Below, in pieces: positions 19,813 to 25,130 of a stretch of DNA of 25,130 nt. The notes under the pieces were generated by a model that was not told the DNA's origin, searched no databases, and saw only the letters and a program-made list of their open reading frames with translations. The position numbers and the translations under genes were made by a program. Positions within the stretch are counted from its first letter, which is position 1. The number at the start of each line of letters is the position of its first letter. This DNA comes from an uncultured Dorea sp. (GTDB taxonomy: Bacteria; Bacillota; Clostridia; Lachnospirales; Lachnospiraceae). Location: positions 131,092 to 156,221 of the forward strand of contig CAJTRE010000002.1 in assembly GCA_910578495.1 (NCBI GenBank), given 5' to 3'.

Positions 19813-21357
19813 TTACAATTCAATAATATCGTAATCGCCAAAGTTCTCCAAAGGTATAATCGGAATCTCTTCCACCTCTGGTATATCTGCCTCTGCGCGT
19901 AATTCCTGCATACGATAAATTGCTCCGAGAACTTGTATGGTAATTAACGGCGTCATAGCAACCATGGCAACCACACCAAATGCGTCTGTTACAATATTTC
20001 CACCGGACGCCTGACATGCTCCCATAGCAAAAGGAAGTAAAAATGTGGCAGTCATAGGACCGGAAGCAACACCACCAGAGTCAAATGCAATGGCAGTAAA
20101 TATTTTCGGAACAAAGAATGATAATACAATCGCACACACATATCCCGGAACGAGGAACCAGAAAATGGAAATTCCGGTCAAAACACGCACCATAGCAAGC
20201 CCTAAGGAAATGGCAACACCGATAGAGAGGCTCCGCCCCATAGCTTTTCCGGAAATTGCTCCTGATGTCAGTTCTTCTACCTGCTCCATTAACACATACA
20301 CTGCAGGTTCTGCTTTTACAATAAAATAACCGATAATCATACCGATAGGAATAATAAGCCATGGATACGAAAGTTCCGCAATAATCTGTCCCAGGTAATT
20401 TCCTGCCGGCATAAACCCTACATTTACTCCCGTCAGAAACAGCACCAGACCAAGATATGTATAAAATATTCCAATCGTAATCTTTAATAAGACTTTCTTC
20501 TTCAAATGAAGAGAAATCACTTGAAATACTAAGAAAAACAATACAATCGGCAAAAGAGAAATCATCATCTCTTTCATATAATGTGGAATTCCCGCTGAAA
20601 ATAAATTCCATAATTCCACAGAGTTATCGGCATCTGGAAGCATTGTCTGGGCATAAGAACTTCCTTCCGGATGATAGATGAGTCCAAGAATCAGCACTGC
20701 CAAAATCGGTCCTACCGAACATAACGCAACCAGACCAAAACTATCATTTTCTGCATGTTTATCACTTCGTACTGCCGAAAAACCAATACCAAAGGCCATG
20801 ATAAACGGCACAGTCATCGGCCCTGTAGTAACACCGCCGGAATCAAAGGCTACTGCCAGAAAATTTTCCGGCACAAACACAGCCAGAATAAACACAACAA
20901 GATACAAAAAAACCAACATCGGCGGCAAGGCAATCCTGAACAACATACGAAGCACAGCCGCCACCAAAAAGATTCCAACACCCACTGCTACCGCCATAAT
21001 CAGCATATGATTCGGAACTGCCGGTACTTGTTCTGCCAATACCTGCAAATCTGGTTCAGATATGGTAATAATAAACCCAAGAATAAAACAAAGAAGCGCA
21101 ACAATTCCTGCACGATTTGTCTGCGTCAGTCTTGTTCCGATACGTCCTCCCATGGGAGTCATGGCCATCTCTGCCCCTAATGCAAAAAACATCATTCCTA
21201 CGATAAGTAAGACCGCTCCAATAATAAACGCCAACAAGATTCCCGGCGGAACCGGAGCTATCGTAAAACAAAGCGCCAGCACAATTCCGATAATCGGAAG
21301 CACCGCTCCAAGCGATTCTTTTAATTTTTCCAGTAATTTTGTTTCGTATAACTTCAA
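19813..21357 (-). CDS. DUF1538 integral membrane protein (internally duplicated)
   Basis: This 514-residue polytopic membrane protein of unknown function has about 12 hydrophobic segments. It is an internal tandem duplication: AFDSGGVTTGPMT at 170-182 recurs as AFDSGGVASGPMT at 424-436, and EPDLQVLAEQV (101-111) recurs as EPAVYVLMEQV (350-360), a repeat period of about 250 residues. The matched AFDSGG motifs probably meet at the centre in a pseudo-twofold fold, as in many transporters. The start is a TTG at 21355-21357 with a modest AGAGAAG site; no in-frame ATG exists early enough to keep the first membrane segment. The acidic C-terminal tail is free to contact the P-II-like partner. A transport role is inferred. 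Confidence 0.82.
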   Translation of the reverse strand: MKLYETKLLEKLKESLGAVLPIIGIVLALCFTIAPVPPGILLAFIIGAVLLIVGMMFFALGAEMAMTPMGGRIGTRLTQTNRAGIVALLCFILGFIITISEPDLQVLAEQVPAVPNHMLIMAVAVGVGIFLVAAVLRMLFRIALPPMLVFLYLVVFILAVFVPENFLAVAFDSGGVTTGPMTVPFIMAFGIGFSAVRSDKHAENDSFGLVALCSVGPILAVLILGLIYHPEGSSYAQTMLPDADNSVELWNLFSAGIPHYMKEMMISLLPIVLFFLVFQVISLHLKKKVLLKITIGIFYTYLGLVLFLTGVNVGFMPAGNYLGQIIAELSYPWLIIPIGMIIGYFIVKAEPAVYVLMEQVEELTSGAISGKAMGRSLSIGVAISLGLAMVRVLTGISIFWFLVPGYVCAIVLSFFVPKIFTAIAFDSGGVASGPMTATFLLPFAMGACQASGGNIVTDAFGVVAMVAMTPLITIQVLGAIYRMQELRAEADIPEVEEIPIIPLENFGDYDIIEL

Positions 21358-21408
21358 TATTCAACTTCTCTTTCTATCTAAATTTTATACTCTGTTTTAT
21401 GTTCTATT

Positions 21409-22530
21409 TTATCCCCGGACTTCAATTCCGTTTACTTCCAAATGATCATCAATAGCAATCACAAGACATTTACGTCCGTCAATCTCTCTTGTCTCCACAA
21501 GGTCCGAACGCTCCGGATTCACCTTTACAATCACATCCGGCGTCTCTATCTGGAACGTCTTGGTGCTTGCGATATTCGAAGCAAGGAGCGTCTTTTTCTC
21601 ACCCATCTTCATCTCAAAATCTTCATCAAAGGATTCCATCTTTTCCTGTGGAACACCGCTTCTTTCAAAAAGTTTTTTAACATCTGGTTTTGACAACTCT
21701 AACGGTTCTGGAGACTCTTTGGCTTCCTCAATCATTTCATTTAAATTATCATGGATATTACGTGCAACTTCATAGTCACATTCCCCGCCCATCGTATCGC
21801 TGATCATTGCCTGAAACGTAACTTTTTGATCTTTTGCTGTCAATGGAATCCGGCTGCCAAGCACATTGGCAACAAAATCTGGCTGCAGCTCTTCCGGTTT
21901 TTTGGAATAATATAATACATTATGTAAATCTGATGCGCGGTCATTAAAAGCAGGGAATAAAAATCCCTGGATTGGAGCTTCTACAACCCAGTCACGAATT
22001 CGATCTTCGATATTATTTGTCTCAGCATTATAAGTAAGTCCGGCTTTTGTAAGATTCACCGGACAGATGCTGCACATCAGATGTTCATATACAGAATCCG
22101 ACGCATCAAACATTTCCAGTCCATCTGAAGATTTCCCCGGCACATCATAGACTGCATGAATTAATATAATATAGTAGTTCTCCGCATAAATATAATTTTC
22201 AATAACCTTGTCATAAAATTCTTCCACAAGCATATCGTCTTGTAACTTACTATCACGCAGTTTCAACAAAAACTCCTGCGTACCTCCCGGCATTTCCTGC
22301 TCTGTCGGGAACTCCATATTCATCAGATTTTTGCCGATTGTTCCGGATAAAGTATGTTTAAAAATGTCAAAATATTTGAAAGCCTCTTCTTCCGGCATAG
22401 ATAGAAACGCCTTTTTTAACTCTGTCTTTTTTTCTTTTTCATGGTCTACATAACAACCGCAAATACGTGTAATCGCACAATGCTCCGGTGTAAATTGTTT
22501 ACGAATTTCTAATACTTCTTTTTTATTCAT
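21409..22530 (-). CDS. DUF4317 family protein
   Basis: This 373-residue soluble protein belongs to a family of unknown function widespread in Lachnospiraceae and relatives. Recognisable parts are the N-terminal KEVLEIRKQFTPEHCAITRI and CGCYVD, the middle YYIILIHAVYDVPGK, ICPVNLTKAGL, and IEDRIRDWVVEAPIQGFLFP. No catalytic motif, signal peptide or membrane segment is evident. A GTG three codons upstream is possible, but it lies within the GAGGAG ribosome site; the ATG at 22528-22530 is eight bases downstream of the site and is the better start. It lies 51 bases before the DUF1538 gene in the same direction with no terminator between them, so co-transcription is plausible without implying shared function. 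Confidence 0.85.
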   Translation of the reverse strand: MNKKEVLEIRKQFTPEHCAITRICGCYVDHEKEKKTELKKAFLSMPEEEAFKYFDIFKHTLSGTIGKNLMNMEFPTEQEMPGGTQEFLLKLRDSKLQDDMLVEEFYDKVIENYIYAENYYIILIHAVYDVPGKSSDGLEMFDASDSVYEHLMCSICPVNLTKAGLTYNAETNNIEDRIRDWVVEAPIQGFLFPAFNDRASDLHNVLYYSKKPEELQPDFVANVLGSRIPLTAKDQKVTFQAMISDTMGGECDYEVARNIHDNLNEMIEEAKESPEPLELSKPDVKKLFERSGVPQEKMESFDEDFEMKMGEKKTLLASNIASTKTFQIETPDVIVKVNPERSDLVETREIDGRKCLVIAIDDHLEVNGIEVRG

Positions 22531-22562
22531 TACTAACACTCCTCATTTTTTGCTTATACTCA

Positions 22563-22592
22563 ATTCTACAACAATCTGTTTCCCATATGCAA
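22563..22592 (-). promoter_or_regulatory. Promoter of the DUF4317 gene
   Basis: On the minus strand TTGCAT (22587-22592), 18 bases and TAGAAT (22563-22568). The match is moderate. It shares a 136-base intergenic region with the divergent antiporter gene. Confidence 0.45.
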
Positions 22593-22611
22593 GGTTTTTA
22601 AATGATTCATC

Positions 22612-22640
22612 TTGAAACACCTGCAAATCTATGCTATCGT
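22612..22640 (+). promoter_or_regulatory. Promoter of the antiporter gene
   Basis: TTGAAA (22612-22617), 17 bases and TATCGT (22635-22640). The start of transcription would fall near 22647, which rules out the in-frame ATG at 22631 as a start and favours 22667. Confidence 0.45.
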
Positions 22641-22666
22641 TTTTCCAGAAAGGAAGGAATCCTATT

Positions 22667-23848
22667 ATGTTATTTAGTTTAGCACTTATCTTTTTATGCG
22701 GTATGACACTTGGCGGTATATTTAAAAAACTGAAACTTCCTGCTCTTCTTGGAATGCTGATTACAGGTATCTTGTTAGGTCCTTATGTATTAAATCTTCT
22801 GGATGATTCTATTCTTTCGATTTCGGCTGATTTAAGGCAGATTGCACTAATCATCATTCTAACACGAGCAGGACTGAATCTTAATATGGAAGATCTGAAA
22901 AAAGTCGGACGGCCTGCCGTCTTAATGTGCTTTCTCCCGGCATGTGCGGAAATTATAGGAATGTTGGTTCTCGCACCTGCTTTATTGGATCTCAGTCTGT
23001 TAGACGCAGCTATTTTAGGTACGGTAATTGCCGCCGTATCTCCGGCTGTCATTGTTCCGAAGATGTTAAAACTGATGGAAGAAGGCTATGGAACTTCTCA
23101 GAGTATTCCTCAGATGATTATGGCAGGCGCTTCTGTAGACGATGTATTTGTCATTGTACTTTTTACTTCTTTCACAGGGCTTGCCGCAGGCGGTTCTCTG
23201 GAACCTCTGAGTTTGGTCAAAATTCCAACCTCTATTATTTTTGGAGTTCTTACCGGAGTGATTGTTGGGATTGTGCTTGCAGAACTGTTCCACAGAATCC
23301 ACATGCGTGACAGTATGAAAGTAGTAATTATATTAAGCGTCTCGTTTCTTCTAGTCACATTGGAGAATGCTGTCACCGGGTATATTGGTTTTTCCGGTCT
23401 GCTTGCAATCATGAGTCTGGGCGTTGCTTTACATAGAAAACGTCCGGCTGCTGCCGAACGTTTGTCTCTGAAATATTCAAAACTATGGGTAGCCTCTGAA
23501 TTGTGGCTCTTTGTATTAGTCGGCGCAACAGTAGATATCTACTCTGCATTAGAGCAGGGATTTTCTGCTGTCCTGCTGATTTTTGGTGTCTTAATCTTCC
23601 GAATGCTGGGTGTCTTATGCTGCGTACTAAAAACACCGCTGACTGGAAAAGAATGTGCATTTTGCATGCTTGCCTATTGCCCAAAAGCTACCGTACAGGC
23701 AGCTATCGGTTCTATTCCTCTGACCATGGGATTAACCTGCGGAAATACAGTGCTCACCGTTGCTGTCCTGGCAATTCTGATCACTGCACCCCTTGGCGCA
23801 TTTGCCATTGATCTTACTTATAAAAAATGGCTGCTCAAAACGAACTAA
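22667..23848 (+). CDS. CPA-family cation:proton antiporter
   Basis: This 393-residue membrane transporter of the monovalent cation/proton antiporter family exchanges Na+ or K+ for H+. It has 11-12 hydrophobic segments, the N-terminal LPALLGMLITGILLGPYVL (24-42), the segment ILTRAGLNLN (64-73), and the ion-binding double aspartate Asp158-Asp159 in AGASVDDVFVIVLF. A C-terminal YCPKATVQAAIG resembles the KAT/KGP region of these antiporters. It lacks a cytoplasmic TrkA-type regulatory tail. The start at 22667 follows an AAGGAAGGA site; the longer frame from 22631 lies upstream of the probable transcription start. It ends 14 bases inside the convergent FliB-like gene. Ion specificity is not readable. 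Confidence 0.88.
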   Translation: MLFSLALIFLCGMTLGGIFKKLKLPALLGMLITGILLGPYVLNLLDDSILSISADLRQIALIIILTRAGLNLNMEDLKKVGRPAVLMCFLPACAEIIGMLVLAPALLDLSLLDAAILGTVIAAVSPAVIVPKMLKLMEEGYGTSQSIPQMIMAGASVDDVFVIVLFTSFTGLAAGGSLEPLSLVKIPTSIIFGVLTGVIVGIVLAELFHRIHMRDSMKVVIILSVSFLLVTLENAVTGYIGFSGLLAIMSLGVALHRKRPAAAERLSLKYSKLWVASELWLFVLVGATVDIYSALEQGFSAVLLIFGVLIFRMLGVLCCVLKTPLTGKECAFCMLAYCPKATVQAAIGSIPLTMGLTCGNTVLTVAVLAILITAPLGAFAIDLTYKKWLLKTN

Positions 23849-24974
23849 ACCATTGGAAGATGTGTTTTTCCATTATCCGTTCAAATTTCTCCAAATTTTC
23901 ATCTGAATGTTCCAATTCTCTGGAAAAACGATAGACAATCTCTATCACGTCTTCCATATCCAGCGAGCTTTCGTTACGTACCCACCGCGCCAGCATAAGC
24001 TCGCTGATAAGAAGTACACATACAGCCGCCATCTGCACTTTTACATACACTCTGCCGTCATAAACTGCTCCGCAAAAATATGTAAAGATAAAATACACGA
24101 GCAGCTGTTCCAGTATGATCTGCCAGTCCACTTTGGACTCCTGCTGCCAGACTGCATAACGTTCTCTTAAATCTTGACTATTTTCGGCATTATTGTATAA
24201 AATCCGTTCACTTTCTCTCAACAACATATACCAATCCGCTTTTAAGACTTCCAGTTCATATAATTTCCGGAACATCTCTTTGCGAAGATTAAGATTTCTC
24301 TCTGGAAATAAACTTTCTTCCTCAAGCTTCCCTTTGATGAAATGTTCTGCCCTTTCTGTCTCGTATTTTTCAAGTACCTCCCCACATGTAAATAATCTGC
24401 CCCTACGGATATGACTCTCCAAATCGCATGCTAAACCTAAGATAAGTCCCGTACGAACTGCTAAATCCTTCGTTCTATCCTGCAAGATACGAATCATTAC
24501 TTCTCTGGCATCCACAAGATACGAATACAGGAATACGTCAAAATCTTCATATTCCTCGTCTCCTTCTTTCTCATATTGAAGGAATCGAACTGGTTCTTTC
24601 CGGCTCAATAGAATCCTTGCCGCCTCCGGACAGGATACGGATAGCGTAATCTCCCGAACTCCTTCAAATTCCTCAATATGTCTCGGATATAAACAACACG
24701 TTCTACAAAGTCCTGTTTTTCCTAACACCGTATACATATCACATAGATTTTCAGAATTCAGAAACGTACATCTTTTATCAGAAGTTTGTTTAAAAATCCC
24801 TTCGCGCCAGTGAATCGAACGCAGCAGTCTCTTTCTGAAACCACCTTTTACCCGTCTATACTTTTTCAACGATTTTTTATCAATCACAATCTGCCACCCT
24901 GTACAGCATGTATCTTCACACTGATCTGCGATACACACAAATTCTTTATAATAATCCGGAATAATATATAACAT
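23835..24974 (-). CDS. FliB-like lysine-N-methylase
   Basis: This 379-residue protein of the flagellin lysine-N-methylase family is thought to methylate lysines on flagellin or other surface proteins. It has the cysteine-rich N-terminal signature: Cys14, Cys19, Cys23 and Cys24 (CIADQCEDTCCTGW), Cys69 and Cys78, Cys90, Cys93 and Cys94 (LCRTCCLYPRHI), and Cys115 (SVSCPEAA). These clusters suggest an iron-sulfur or zinc centre. The rest is helical with a hydrophobic C-terminal part. An AGAGGAT site precedes the ATG. There is no flagellar gene in the window. Homologues are common in Clostridia without flagella, so the target here may not be flagellin. It overlaps the antiporter gene tail to tail by 14 bases. 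Confidence 0.85.
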   Translation of the reverse strand: MLYIIPDYYKEFVCIADQCEDTCCTGWQIVIDKKSLKKYRRVKGGFRKRLLRSIHWREGIFKQTSDKRCTFLNSENLCDMYTVLGKTGLCRTCCLYPRHIEEFEGVREITLSVSCPEAARILLSRKEPVRFLQYEKEGDEEYEDFDVFLYSYLVDAREVMIRILQDRTKDLAVRTGLILGLACDLESHIRRGRLFTCGEVLEKYETERAEHFIKGKLEEESLFPERNLNLRKEMFRKLYELEVLKADWYMLLRESERILYNNAENSQDLRERYAVWQQESKVDWQIILEQLLVYFIFTYFCGAVYDGRVYVKVQMAAVCVLLISELMLARWVRNESSLDMEDVIEIVYRFSRELEHSDENLEKFERIMEKHIFQWFSSF

Positions 24975-25078
24975 CGTTTTAATCCTCTTTATCTATTATA
25001 TTTTTCTTCACCAATTACTTTTATCCATTATACTATGTATATTCGTAATTTAACAGATACCAATAGAAACCCATTTCT

Positions 25079-25107
25079 GTAAGGTTACAATTGATGTGAC
25101 ACCTTAC
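25079..25107. repeat. Short inverted repeat at the right edge
   Basis: GTAAGGT (25079-25085) and ACCTTAC (25101-25107) could form a 7-bp stem with a 15-base loop. It may be the transcript end of a gene beyond the window. Between 24975 and the right edge I see no gene; a TATAAT at 25030-25035 on the minus strand could be the -10 for the FliB-like gene, without a clear -35. Confidence 0.3.
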
Positions 25108-25130
25108 CTCTATACAAAAACGGTTGAGTC

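Noticed and set aside
20081..20611. 176-codon ORF in another frame of the DUF1538 gene
   Set aside because: Same strand but out of frame; Tyr/Cys/Ser-rich translation without domain pattern, and the main frame explains the region.
1..25130. CRISPR array, prophage or complete insertion sequence
   Set aside because: No regularly spaced repeats, no phage structural or integrase genes and no transposase frame are present.

Overview
The window looks like a chromosomal segment of a low- to mid-GC Firmicute, most likely a gut Lachnospiraceae (Clostridia). The reasons are the fabH-acpP-fabK-fabD gene order with FabK as enoyl reductase, the families DUF4317, DUF4474 and DUF3788, an iron-sulfur two-subunit L-serine dehydratase, strong AGGAGG-type ribosome binding sites and consensus sigma-A promoters. 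The assignment is inference from gene content. No phage, CRISPR array or intact insertion sequence is present.

Layout. (1) 1-2.93 kb, minus strand: a type II fatty-acid synthesis operon, fabH-acpP-fabK-fabD. fabD runs off the left edge. A consensus promoter upstream of fabH is bracketed by two FabT-like inverted repeats. (2) 2.93-3.35 kb: an AT-rich intergenic stretch with a long imperfect hairpin, a possible insertion-sequence end and a possible gene remnant. (3) 3.36-4.32 kb, plus: a DUF3788 protein and a YfcE-type phosphodiesterase. (4) 4.34-12.37 kb: a complete-looking locus for four-carbon sugar acids (tetronates). On the minus strand it encodes a GarR/LtnD-like dehydrogenase, two different DUF1537 sugar-acid kinases, a PdxA2-type 4-phospho-tetronate dehydrogenase, a GntP-family permease and a DeoR regulator. 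A divergent GntR/FCD regulator flanks it. (5) 12.37-13.58 kb, minus: endonuclease III and a YbaK/ProX-type prolyl-tRNA editing deacylase. (6) 13.70-15.26 kb, minus: sdaAB-sdaAA. (7) 15.39-16.51 kb, minus: a secreted protein with an FN3-like region and a C-terminal 3D domain. (8) 16.74-18.52 kb, plus: overlapping genes for a DUF4474 membrane-anchored protein and a metallophosphoesterase. (9) 18.6-22.5 kb, minus: a small DUF4926-like protein, tRNA-Leu(CAG), a tandem P-II-like protein with a DUF1538 membrane protein, and a DUF4317 protein. (10) 22.67-23.85 kb, plus: a CPA-type cation/proton antiporter, overlapping tail to tail with a FliB-like lysine-N-methylase gene on the minus strand.

How the genes work together. 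The tetronate locus is the most informative part. The permease would import a sugar acid. One kinase plus the PdxA2-like enzyme would form a two-step route to dihydroxyacetone phosphate (the known D-threonate-type route). The dehydrogenase plus the second kinase look like half of the L-threonate/D-erythronate route, whose isomerase and decarboxylase are absent here. Two regulators of different families, a perfect ACCGGT-TA-type palindrome inside the first promoter, a separate 17-bp palindrome between the divergent genes, and three copies of a GTTTGTTT-rich motif at the two transcription starts suggest dual control. The DUF1538/P-II pair is a second candidate for a poorly characterised system: an internally duplicated membrane protein next to an internally duplicated P-II-like protein.
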